From Chloroflexi bacterium UBA5177 (GTDB taxonomy: Bacteria; Chloroflexota; UBA5177): a stretch of DNA of 11,462 nt. Shown piece after piece: positions 1 through 6,502 of the stretch. The stretch spans positions 5,855-17,316 of the forward strand of contig DHWR01000201.1 of NCBI GenBank assembly GCA_002413265.1. Reading direction: 5' to 3'. Position numbers and translations under genes: made by a program. Every line of letters begins with the position of its first letter. Position 1 is the first letter of the stretch. The notes beneath the pieces were generated by a model, which had not been told where the DNA came from, made no database searches, and saw only the letters and a program-made list of their open reading frames with translations.

Positions 1-192
1 GCCCGCATGGCTGCCAAGCAAGCACGAGAGGCAGAGGTGACAAAATCGCTGAACACTTAGCGTGTCAGAGTCGCTGGGCAGCAACGGACCACGTACTGCC
101 TGAGTACTGGCCTGACTCACGGTATGACAGCGGCGTCGCAAGCGACTCGGACCATCGCCTACGCTGTCAGCTCGGCCGGCGCAGGTGTCTCG

Positions 193-1029
193 CTACTTCA
201 AGGCACCGCCGAGGAGGCCGGTAACCAGCCGCTTCTGTAAGACAATGGCAACGATTGTCATCGGGGCGATCGAAATCAACGAGATGGCGCAGATATTCCA
301 CCAGGACGTACCGAGCTGCCCTTGCTGCACCGCGATGACGATGGGTAGCGTGGTTGCGTTCTCCGACGTGAGCATGACGGCGAAGAGGAACTCGTTCCAT
401 GCAAAGGAAAAGGCCAGGAGGAAGGTGGCGATGAGCCCCGGGGTCACGAGGGGAAGGGCTACGCGGAGGAAAACGACCATGCGACTCGCGCCATCGATGT
501 ACGCTGCCTCTTCGAGATCGATCGGTACCTGCTTGAAGTAGCTCTCCATGAACCAGGTCGTGAGAGGCAGCGTGAAGCCGGTATAGACGATGATCATGCC
601 GGGAATCGTGTCGAGGAGCCCAAGGTTCTTATAAAGGATGAAGAACGCCAGCACGACCACGACTGGCGGCATAATTCGCTGCGAGACAATCCAAAAGGCG
701 ATGTCGTTGTTCTTGAACCACAGCGCTTTTAGCCGATACCGTGCGAGGCCATAACCCGCCATCGAGCCAAGGACGAGGGCGATGAGGGTGCTAACCGTGG
801 CGATTACCAGGCTATGGTACAGAGGGCCGTAAACGGAGTTCGCGCCTCCCAGAATGTCGTGCCACGCCGAGGCGGTAGGGTGGAAGTCCACCCAAGGAAG
901 CCAGCGCGCCCCGTTGTAGATCGAGGTGGTGTCTTTGAAGGCGGTAATCAATACCCAATAGAGTGGGAGCGCGACGAGGAGAGACCATGCGACGAGCGGG
1001 ATGTAGCGCCAGTTCTGGGTTCGGTTCAT
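193..1029 (-). CDS. ABC sugar transporter permease, MalG type
   Basis: Inner-membrane permease subunit of a carbohydrate ABC importer (278 aa, normal for the MalG group). The first membrane helix lies near residues 10-30, and further hydrophobic segments are near 72-95, 115-135, 140-160, 195-215 and 245-265. The cytoplasmic EAA loop that docks the ATPase is clear: EEAAYIDGAS at about 173-182, followed by LPLVTPG. The start is ATG at 1029, with AGAAGGA 7 bases upstream. It overlaps the TGA stop of the upstream permease by four bases (ATGA), which implies translational coupling. The stop is TAG. It is the last gene of the importer operon and no ATPase gene follows before the window edge. The substrate cannot be told from the permease; a sugar or polyol is the family expectation. 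Confidence 0.93.
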   Translation of the reverse strand: MNRTQNWRYIPLVAWSLLVALPLYWVLITAFKDTTSIYNGARWLPWVDFHPTASAWHDILGGANSVYGPLYHSLVIATVSTLIALVLGSMAGYGLARYRLKALWFKNNDIAFWIVSQRIMPPVVVVLAFFILYKNLGLLDTIPGMIIVYTGFTLPLTTWFMESYFKQVPIDLEEAAYIDGASRMVVFLRVALPLVTPGLIATFLLAFSFAWNEFLFAVMLTSENATTLPIVIAVQQGQLGTSWWNICAISLISIAPMTIVAIVLQKRLVTGLLGGALK

Positions 1030-1982
1030 GCTTCAATCCTTCTCATTAGGAAGCGCGCGGTCGCCAGGTAGGCCAGCGCAATAGCCGTGACGATGACGAG
1101 CAGCGCGAGAGCGATGGTGGCGCCATAACTCACATTGAAATTCTGGAATCCCTGAAAGAAGGCGAACAAGGTTGTACTCGTTGTGGCGGTGCCGGGACCA
1201 CCTCCGGTAAGCAGAAAAATCTGTCCGAACACGGTGAATGCATCCACCATGCGCAGAAACACGACCATGACGGATATGGGCGCCAGGATTGGGAAAATGA
1301 TACTGGTGATGACACGGAATCCCGAGGCGCCGTCGAGCTGTGCTGCCTCCAAGGCGTCTTCCGGTAGGGCCTGCAGCCCGGCAAGGAGGAGCAAGAACAG
1401 CAGTGGGGTCCATTCCCAGATGTCCATGATGATCACGGAGGCTACGGCCCAGTGCGGCTGTGCCAACCAGGGAGGCTGCCCCAGGCCGATTCTCTGCAAG
1501 GTGCCGTCGACGGGGCCGTTACTTTGGTCGTAGATCATACGGAACATGAAGCCGATTGCCACCGGCGCCAGCATCATGGGGATGCTGAAGAGGACCCGGA
1601 AGAACCCGCCGAAACGGATCGGGCGCCAGAGCAACAGCGCCAGTCCAAACCCAATGAAGTATTCCAGTGTAACGGCGATAATCACGAAAAGGATCGTGAA
1701 CTTCAGTGAGTCCCAGAAACTGGAGTCGTTCAGTAGCGTACGCCAGTTATCAAGTGTGGCTGCGCCGAAGGTCAGGCCGTTATCCGTGCTGACATTGCTG
1801 AAGCTCAACGCTACAGAGTAGATCAGCGGGAAAATATTGAGCAGCAGAAGGACCAGAACGGCTGGGATAACAAATACCCAGCCGTTCCGATGTGAGCCAA
1901 GCCTGATCGGCCGCCGCGCAGGTCGAGTCGCCGTGGAAACGACGAGCTCGGAGCCTTGATTTGGCGAGGGTGAGATCGCCGT
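1026..1982 (-). CDS. ABC sugar transporter permease, MalF type, probable ACG start
   Basis: Partner permease to the MalG-type protein in the same operon. The EAA loop is at about residues 212-221 (EAAQLDGASG), followed by IIFPILAPI. The first in-frame conventional start is a TTG at 1808, giving 260 aa, but that would delete the first membrane helix. The frame stays open upstream to a TAG at 2028-2030 and encodes a basic cytoplasmic tail (RPARRPIRLGSHRN), then a textbook MalF first helix (about residues 34-58, with FVIPAVLVLLLLNIFPLIYS). No ATG, GTG or TTG occurs in this stretch. The best-placed initiator is ACG at 1980-1982, 7 bases after GGGAGG, giving 318 aa, a usual length for the family. 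The protein family is certain. The start is inferred and could instead reflect a base error or another non-AUG codon. Confidence 0.82.
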   Translation of the reverse strand, partial: TAISPSPNQGSELVVSTATRPARRPIRLGSHRNGWVFVIPAVLVLLLLNIFPLIYSVALSFSNVSTDNGLTFGAATLDNWRTLLNDSSFWDSLKFTILFVIIAVTLEYFIGFGLALLLWRPIRFGGFFRVLFSIPMMLAPVAIGFMFRMIYDQSNGPVDGTLQRIGLGQPPWLAQPHWAVASVIIMDIWEWTPLLFLLLLAGLQALPEDALEAAQLDGASGFRVITSIIFPILAPISVMVVFLRMVDAFTVFGQIFLLTGGGPGTATTSTTLFAFFQGFQNFNVSYGATIALALLVIVTAIALAYLATARFLMRRIEA

Positions 1983-1995
1983 GGCGGTGCCTCCC
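1980..1995 (-). promoter_or_regulatory. Shine-Dalgarno and ACG initiator of the MalF-type permease
   Basis: On the minus strand GGGAGG (1995-1990) is followed by seven bases and then ACG (1982-1980), in frame with the permease. It lies about 55 bases after the stop of the solute-binding protein gene. It is the only strong ribosome-binding site in the gap that leads into the permease frame. Confidence 0.5.
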
Positions 1996-2037
1996 GTAGA
2001 GGTGATTGAGAAGCTTGCCCTCTGACCCTACCGCATG

Positions 2038-3528
2038 TTACTTCGTTGCACCAAGATTGAGGGAAGCGCGATATGCCTTGAGCTGCTTTGCCATACCTTT
2101 CTGCTGGTTGGTGGTATTCCACTGATTTGCCAGATCGTCGAGCGCGGATTTCGCGCTGCTCTGTCCCGACGCGACCTTCTGCGCCGCCACCTCGGTGGCA
2201 TCCTGGAAGCCAGCAGCACCGGGGAGGCGCATATCCTGTACGGCGTTGGGATCCAGATCGCTCTTCCGCATCGCGGCCAGATAGAGACCCAGGTCCGGCT
2301 CCGGATACCCAGCCTTCGTCCATGCAGCGACGTTGTTGAAATGCGAGAGGCGGTAGGGATTCATGCCGCTGTTCTCGAGCGTCACCATCTTCAAGCTGAA
2401 GGCGGGGCTCGCCACGAAGGAGAGGTACTTATATGCCAGGGGGATGTTATGGGCCTTCTTGGAGATGACGCCACACCACCCACCAAATGCGAGCCACGCC
2501 GGACGGTTCAATTTGCTCATGGTCTGCCACTTACCCGTCCGGTAATTCCAGACCCGATGGGTTCCAGGAAGCAGAGCGGAGCCGATCTTGCCCTTGACCT
2601 TGGTGCCCGTCTGGAGCTCTCCGATGATCGGCGTGTCGTCCCAGTCGATGCCGAGCACGGCCTCTCCGTGCGCAAAGCGCTGACGTACTTCGTTGCTATC
2701 GAAGTTGATCATGCCAGGCGGCCCGTACTTGAGCGCCTCAGCATAGTTCTCCATGCCCTTGACGTGGCCTGGATTATTGACGAGCGGCTTCAGGTTGCTG
2801 GGATTGAAAAACAGCCCCCCCTTCTCTCCGGGGACATTGCACCAGGCAACACAGTTAGACATGTAGTACCAGAACGCCTGGCCCCCGTGCCTGTATGCCT
2901 CCACCACGCCGCGGACTCCGTGCTTGCCGTCGCCGAAGAAACGAGCAATGTTCATGAACTCGTCCCACGTCTGCGGAGGCCGCAGAGGGTGACCCATCTT
3001 CTTCTGGAAATCCTTGCCCAGGCTCTTGTTGTTCATGATGTCCCGGCGATAGTACATCAGCTGGTTATCGCCATCGACGGGCATGGCGATCTGCCTGCCG
3101 GCCCACTGACCGTTCCGCTGATAGATGACATCGTTCCAGTGGATCGACGGATCCTTGTGAATCCTCGAGGTGAGATCGACGACGTAGGGATTGTAGTCAC
3201 CAAGCCAGGTCGAGGCGCCGAGAACGACATCGTAGGCGCTGCCTCCGGTCACAAAGTTCGCAATAGTCTTAGTGTAGAGTTCGCCGAACGGGGCCGTGAT
3301 CAGCTTGACACTAGCGCCCGTCAGCCGCTTGAAGGGCGCGGCGGAAGCCTGCACGGCACTTGCGATCGGCGGCCCGCTCTGGGTGATGACCGTTAGCGTT
3401 TCTCCGGCATGCTCTTTGGAGGCAAACGCGATGTTTTCTGGGTCGAGAAGCGTTAACCCGGACCCTGCGGCCATGGCTCCAACACCCATTGCAGCCATGC
3501 GCTCAAGGAATTCACGTCGCTTCATCAT
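2038..3528 (-). CDS. Tat-exported sugar-binding protein of the ABC importer (family 1)
   Basis: Extracellular solute-binding protein (496 aa, somewhat longer than the usual 420-450). The N-terminus carries a twin-arginine signal, KRREFLE at residues 3-9, then a hydrophobic Ala/Gly/Met stretch to about residue 28. No lipobox cysteine is seen, so it is predicted to be soluble or held by another means. Family-typical segments are YDVVLGASTWLGDY, DGDNQLMYYRRDI (substrate-cleft region) and PQTWDEFMNIARFF. The start is the first of two adjacent ATGs, with AGAGGAGA about 10 bases upstream. The stop is TAA. It is the first gene of the importer operon and lies directly behind a strong predicted promoter and operator. 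The ligand is unknown. Confidence 0.92.
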   Translation of the reverse strand: MMKRREFLERMAAMGVGAMAAGSGLTLLDPENIAFASKEHAGETLTVITQSGPPIASAVQASAAPFKRLTGASVKLITAPFGELYTKTIANFVTGGSAYDVVLGASTWLGDYNPYVVDLTSRIHKDPSIHWNDVIYQRNGQWAGRQIAMPVDGDNQLMYYRRDIMNNKSLGKDFQKKMGHPLRPPQTWDEFMNIARFFGDGKHGVRGVVEAYRHGGQAFWYYMSNCVAWCNVPGEKGGLFFNPSNLKPLVNNPGHVKGMENYAEALKYGPPGMINFDSNEVRQRFAHGEAVLGIDWDDTPIIGELQTGTKVKGKIGSALLPGTHRVWNYRTGKWQTMSKLNRPAWLAFGGWCGVISKKAHNIPLAYKYLSFVASPAFSLKMVTLENSGMNPYRLSHFNNVAAWTKAGYPEPDLGLYLAAMRKSDLDPNAVQDMRLPGAAGFQDATEVAAQKVASGQSSAKSALDDLANQWNTTNQQKGMAKQLKAYRASLNLGATK

Positions 3529-3613
3529 GGCGCTGATTCTCCTCTCAACGAATCAATTCGGTTCGCGTATGCTCTGCCGCTGTGCGTGCCTCCTTCACTC
3601 ACTGTCCCTCATT

Positions 3614-3706
3614 CTGTAGGCTGCTCCGCGCCGCTCGGGAGTGTCGTGCCCTGACCGGCCACAGCCACACGACACAGCCGACCTGCCTGTAATTACAAGC
3701 CTACAG
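3614..3706. repeat. 9-base inverted repeat in the importer leader
   Basis: CTGTAGGCT (3614-3622) is matched by its exact reverse complement AGCCTACAG (3698-3706), which overlaps the O1 region. The arms lie 75 bases apart in the untranslated leader of the importer mRNA. They could be a second half-site for the regulator or a long-range RNA stem. A match of this size in a gap of this length could also arise by chance. Confidence 0.35.
3686..3700 (-). promoter_or_regulatory. Operator-like element O1, importer side
   Basis: On the minus strand this reads GCTTGTAATTACAGG. Its core TGTAATTACA (3688-3697) is a perfect 10-base palindrome. A 14-of-15 match lies in the same orientation relative to transcription in front of the regulator gene (3835-3849). 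TTGTA/TACAA half-sites are typical of HutC-subfamily GntR repressors, so the adjacent regulator is the likely binder. The larger inverted repeat GCCTGTA (3685-3691) / TACAGGC (3702-3708) surrounds it. Confidence 0.65.
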
Positions 3707-3724
3707 GCCAATTCGAGTGATGCC

Positions 3725-3754
3725 AATATAGCAGCGGACTTTCCGCGGTGTCAA
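3725..3754 (-). promoter_or_regulatory. Sigma70-type promoter of the importer operon
   Basis: Read on the minus strand, TTGACA (3754-3749, perfect -35) is followed by 18 bases and TATATT (3730-3725, five of six matches to the -10 consensus). Transcription would start near 3718 and run toward the solute-binding protein gene. The operator-like element at 3700-3686 would begin about 19 bases into the transcript, a position suited to repression. Confidence 0.72.
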
Positions 3755-3781
3755 CGCGTTGGCTTAGCCCATCGATCGACC

Positions 3782-3810
3782 TTGACCAGGGGGCTAACTC
3801 TCGTTGTATC
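3782..3810 (+). promoter_or_regulatory. Candidate promoter of the GntR-family regulator gene
   Basis: TTGACC (3782-3787, five of six -35 matches) is followed by 17 bases and TGTATC (3805-3810), a weak -10 element with three of six matches. The predicted start near 3817-3818 puts O2 at about +18, mirroring the importer promoter. The weak -10 fits a low-expressed regulator but lowers confidence. Confidence 0.42.
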
Positions 3811-3834
3811 GTATGCCGGACGACTCATATGTCT

Positions 3835-3849
3835 GCTTGTAATAACAGG
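3835..3849 (+). promoter_or_regulatory. Operator-like element O2, regulator side
   Basis: GCTTGTAATAACAGG on the plus strand differs from O1 at one base. Its last three bases overlap the ribosome-binding site AGGAGA (3847-3852) of the regulator gene. It lies about 18 bases after the predicted transcription start, as O1 does for the importer promoter, which suggests autorepression by the same protein. Confidence 0.62.
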
Positions 3850-3864
3850 AGACGATACACGCAC

Positions 3865-4551
3865 ATGACAACGCAGCCGCGGATTCGGCGTGACGTCCCT
3901 ATTCCATACTATGACCAGCTCATTCAAGTTCTGCAAGAAGCCATTGGGGCAGGGACCTGGGCGCCCAATGTGCCGTTGCCATCCGAGCACGAGCTGTGTG
4001 CGATGTACGGAGTGAGCCGCACGGTCGTGCGCCAGGCCCTGGGCGAGTTGGTCGCACATGGCCTGCTGTACCGCGTCAAGGGAAAAGGGACGTTCGTCGT
4101 GCCTCGTAAGATCGAAGAGCATTTCATTCAACGGACCCACGGCTTTCATCAGGACATGACCAGCCAGGGCTATACTGTCAGCTCGCGCGTGCTCGAGCAA
4201 ACTGTAGTTCTGCCGTCACCGTACGTCCGCCAGGCTCTCCAGCTTGACGAGCATCAGCACACGATCAAGATCGATCGTCTGCGTTCCGTTGATGGCGCAG
4301 TGTTGCTGTTCGTTCAGACGTACATCCCCGAGTATCTCTGTCCAACCCTCGCCCAAGCCGACCTGGCCGGCGGGTCCCTGTATGTGGCCCTCCAGGAACA
4401 GTGCGGACTAGGAGTGAACACTGCCACTCGCACAGTGGAGGCGGTTGCGGCGCGGTCACCCATGACGACTTTGCTTGGCGTGGGCAAGGGAGAACCTCTA
4501 TTGAAGATCGAAAGCGTTGGCTATCTGGATGATGGTAGGCCGGTCGAGTAA
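3865..4551 (+). CDS. GntR/HutC-family transcriptional regulator, C-terminally truncated
   Basis: DNA-binding repressor with an N-terminal winged helix-turn-helix (about residues 10-76: YYDQLIQVLQEAI, LPSEHELCAMYGVSRTVVRQAL, GKGTFVV) and a C-terminal UTRA effector domain from about residue 85, which in this subfamily binds sugar phosphates or similar ligands. The start is ATG at 3865, with AGGAGA 12 bases upstream; a longer open frame from 3748 lacks family sequence at its front. The protein ends at 228 aa after DGRPVE at a TAA (4549-4551). Family members continue here with an aromatic residue and the final UTRA strand, and that tail is still encoded behind the TAA. It divergently neighbours the importer and both promoters carry its probable operator. 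Whether the shortened protein works is unknown. Confidence 0.88.
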   Translation: MTTQPRIRRDVPIPYYDQLIQVLQEAIGAGTWAPNVPLPSEHELCAMYGVSRTVVRQALGELVAHGLLYRVKGKGTFVVPRKIEEHFIQRTHGFHQDMTSQGYTVSSRVLEQTVVLPSPYVRQALQLDEHQHTIKIDRLRSVDGAVLLFVQTYIPEYLCPTLAQADLAGGSLYVALQEQCGLGVNTATRTVEAVAARSPMTTLLGVGKGEPLLKIESVGYLDDGRPVE

Positions 4552-4644
4552 TACGAAGCCTGGCATCGCAGTGACCGCAGCAAGATCGAAATTGAGATTC
4601 TGGCGGTAGACGACACCCTTTCGACTCCGCTCCTCTCGTCGTAG
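4552..4644 (+). pseudogene. Severed C-terminal tail of the HutC-type regulator
   Basis: Directly after the TAA, the same frame encodes YEAWHRSDRSKIEIEILAV and then a short tail to a TAG at 4642-4644 (30 codons). The Y-x-x-x-x-R-x-D-R-x-x-x-x-I/V-E pattern is the conserved last strand of UTRA domains, normally joined to the PVEY segment. Restoring one sense codon at 4549-4551 would give a 259-aa protein, close to the family's normal length. The tail is therefore part of the same gene, split by a nonsense codon or a base error. Confidence 0.8.
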
Positions 4645-4695
4645 CAAGACTGGGCGCCGGCGAAGCACTGGACGCTGTGCTGCCCTTATCCGCTC
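4645..4695. other. Convergent gap with a weak hairpin
   Basis: Short spacer between the ends of the regulator gene and the minus-strand epimerase gene. AGCAC (4664-4668) can pair with GTGCT (4677-4681) across an 8-base loop, with GGGC/GCCC outside it. No T-tract follows on either strand, so an intrinsic terminator is only weakly supported. Confidence 0.25.
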
Positions 4696-5547
4696 CTACA
4701 AGGAGTGCCGTCGCATCAGGTCGCGCAAAAAGTTCATCCCATCACGGACGAGCACGTCGCCGCTTGGCGCGAGATCCCGCCACACAGCAGTGCCGGCGAC
4801 CATATCACCTGAAACGTCGACGAAGCTTTCGAGCCCGGCGTATCCTCCGTACTGGATCTGGTGCAGGCCCCTAAACAGAGCCTCCCAGTCGACGAGGCCG
4901 GTCCCCGGAATGCCTCGATCGTTCTCACAGAGATGGAGATGACAGAGCCGATCGCCGGCAGCGAGGATTGGGTCCTGCCAGTCCTTTTCCTCGATGTTCA
5001 TGTGATAGGTGTCCAGGTGCACCTTGAGATTCGGCGCTCCTACCATATTCGCAAGCTCCATCGCCTGCGCGCACGTATTGATCAGCGGACTCTCATAACG
5101 ATTGACAGGCTCGAGCCCCACGATGATGCCTGCGCTCTGAGCATGCTTGGCGACCTGAGCTAGACAGGTGGCGGAGCGCTCCCAGTCCTCGCGGCCTGGC
5201 CGTTCGGGAGGTCGCTTTCCGTGGCTGCAGTAGATGACGCCGGAAAACTGTGGTGCGCCCATGTCTGCAGTCACGTCGATGCATCGCTGCAGGTACGCCA
5301 CTCCTTCCTGTTGCACGTCTTGATCGGGTGAGGTGATATCGGTGGCGTCGCTGAGGACAGTGCTTGTGACGACCCCGATACCGGCACCAGCCAGACGCGT
5401 GCGAATTGCACGCGGATCGACATCATCGATGCCCATCAACGGAATCTCGATGAAATCCAACCCGAGCGAGGCGACGCGATCGATGAGCGGGAGAGAATCA
5501 TTGCTCCAGTGTGGCGTCCATGCCATCGCGTGAATACCCAGTTGCAT
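4696..5547 (-). CDS. D-tagatose 3-epimerase-like sugar epimerase/isomerase (TIM barrel)
   Basis: Xylose-isomerase-like TIM-barrel protein (283 aa) of the group containing D-tagatose/D-psicose 3-epimerases and related ketose epimerases. The four metal ligands expected for that group are in place: Glu146 (GLEPVNRYE), Asp179 (HLDTYHMN), His205 (CHLHLCEND) and Glu240 (AGLESF). Arg211 follows in NDRGIPGTG, as in the ketose 3-epimerases. The start is ATG at 5547 (MQLGIHAMAW), 7 bases after GGAAGG; a longer open frame reaching 5688 overlaps the upstream kinase gene and has no family sequence. The stop is TAG. It is the third gene of the RbsD-kinase-epimerase operon, 19 bases after the kinase stop. 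It probably epimerises a ketose, free or phosphorylated; the exact substrate is not determinable. Confidence 0.88.
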   Translation of the reverse strand: MQLGIHAMAWTPHWSNDSLPLIDRVASLGLDFIEIPLMGIDDVDPRAIRTRLAGAGIGVVTSTVLSDATDITSPDQDVQQEGVAYLQRCIDVTADMGAPQFSGVIYCSHGKRPPERPGREDWERSATCLAQVAKHAQSAGIIVGLEPVNRYESPLINTCAQAMELANMVGAPNLKVHLDTYHMNIEEKDWQDPILAAGDRLCHLHLCENDRGIPGTGLVDWEALFRGLHQIQYGGYAGLESFVDVSGDMVAGTAVWRDLAPSGDVLVRDGMNFLRDLMRRHSL

Positions 5548-5566
5548 GAGTTGCCTTCCTAAGCGT

Positions 5567-6502
5567 CTACTCGGTGCTTTCTGTACGGTCGCGTAGAGCG
5601 AGAAGCTCCTCCTCGCGTCCAAGGCCCGGAACCACGCCGTGACGAGTGACGCAGAAGGCGCCGCCGAGATTGGCGAAGCGGACAGCATGGTCTATGTCGA
5701 GGCCGCGCCCCAGTGCAACGGCAAGAGCGCCGGTGAAGGCATCGCCGGCTCCGGTGGTATCGTGGACGCTCACCTGCACCCCGGGAACGATCCGCCCACA
5801 GACATCGTCGAGCACGTAGGCGCCCGCCTCACCCATCGTGATGACGACGGTTTTCGGTCCGCGCAGCCGCAGCGCCCGTGCCAAGGTCTCCGGGTCGTCT
5901 TCGCTTGGGCGCCCTGTGAGGCTCTGCACCTCCGCCTCGTTCGGCGTGATGATATCTACAAGAGCAAGCAGCGAATCTGGTATCTCGCGGGCGGGCGCGG
6001 GGTTGAGAATGGTCCGAACCCCGTGCTTGCGCGCCAGCTCTAGCGCTCGCTCCACGACGGCGACCGGTGACTCGAATTGAGCGACGAGCACATCCGCGTT
6101 TGCGATCGCCTCTTCTGCCTCATCTGCCGAGCGAGCGGTAAGGGCGTCGTTCGCTCCCGGCGTCACGATGATGCGGTTCTGACCCCTTTCGTCGACCATG
6201 ATGAACGCCATGCCGGTTGGACGGTCCTGTTCGTCCCGGAAGACCCAGCGATCCTCCAAGCGCTCCTCACTCCAGAGGGACCGGGCTTCGTCTCCTAGTG
6301 GGTCGTGGCCGACGCACGCAAGAATCTCAACCTTGGCGCCCAATCGCGCCGCCGCCACAGCCTGATTCGACCCCTTGCCTCCCGGCCCGATCTCTGAATC
6401 GGTGCCAAATACGGTCTCACCCTCGCGGGGAAGGCGCGGAGCGTGGATGACAAATGCGTGCATGTAGCTGCCGATGACAAAGATGCGAGGCTGATTCTTC
6501 AC
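5567..6502 (-). CDS. PfkB-family sugar kinase, ribokinase-like with altered sugar site
   Basis: ATP-dependent cytoplasmic sugar kinase (311 aa). Ribokinase-group motifs are GPGGKGSNQAVAAARLG (about 39-55), NPAPA, TPNEAE and DTTGAGDAF (248-256), with the catalytic base at Asp254. The N-terminal sugar-binding strand reads GSYMHAFVI at 11-19. E. coli ribokinase has GSINADHIL there, so its Asn14 and Asp16, which contact ribose, correspond to Met and Ala. The preferred sugar is therefore probably not ribose. The start is GTG at 6502, overlapping the TGA of the RbsD-like gene by four bases (GTGA); an upstream extension to 6574 lies inside that gene and is not family-like. The stop is TAG. Coupling to an RbsD-like mutarotase fits a kinase that takes a furanose form. 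Confidence 0.9.
   Translation of the reverse strand: MKNQPRIFVIGSYMHAFVIHAPRLPREGETVFGTDSEIGPGGKGSNQAVAAARLGAKVEILACVGHDPLGDEARSLWSEERLEDRWVFRDEQDRPTGMAFIMVDERGQNRIIVTPGANDALTARSADEAEEAIANADVLVAQFESPVAVVERALELARKHGVRTILNPAPAREIPDSLLALVDIITPNEAEVQSLTGRPSEDDPETLARALRLRGPKTVVITMGEAGAYVLDDVCGRIVPGVQVSVHDTTGAGDAFTGALAVALGRGLDIDHAVRFANLGGAFCVTRHGVVPGLGREEELLALRDRTESTE

Larger units (their letters stand above)
3529..3864. other. Divergent control region between importer operon and regulator gene
   Basis: This 336-base gap between two divergent genes holds no convincing coding sequence. It contains a promoter facing each way, two copies of one operator-like element (one downstream of each promoter), a nested inverted repeat around the importer-side copy, and a 9-base inverted repeat within the importer leader. 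The importer transcript would carry a leader of about 190 bases and the regulator transcript one of about 47 bases. Confidence 0.75.

Noticed and set aside
1..60. Open plus-strand stretch of 19 codons to a TAG at 58-60, possibly the end of an upstream gene
   Set aside because: Too short to distinguish from chance; no recognisable protein motif and no view of what precedes it.
93..146. Small inverted repeats (GTACT-N5-AGTAC at 93-107; GTCGC-AA-GCGAC at 135-146) after the importer operon
   Set aside because: Stems of five base pairs without a T-tract do not support an intrinsic terminator.
1026..1808. TTG at 1808 as the start of the MalF-type permease
   Set aside because: It would remove the conserved first membrane helix and has no ribosome-binding site in front of it.
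2035..3396. Long plus-strand open frame (453 aa) opposite the binding-protein gene
   Set aside because: Antisense shadow of a clear solute-binding protein in GC-rich DNA; no family motifs and no ribosome-binding site.
4552..4644. Stop-codon readthrough or selenocysteine-like recoding at the regulator's TAA
   Set aside because: TAA is the stop of other genes in the window, no recoding signal is visible, and a nonsense mutation or base error is simpler.
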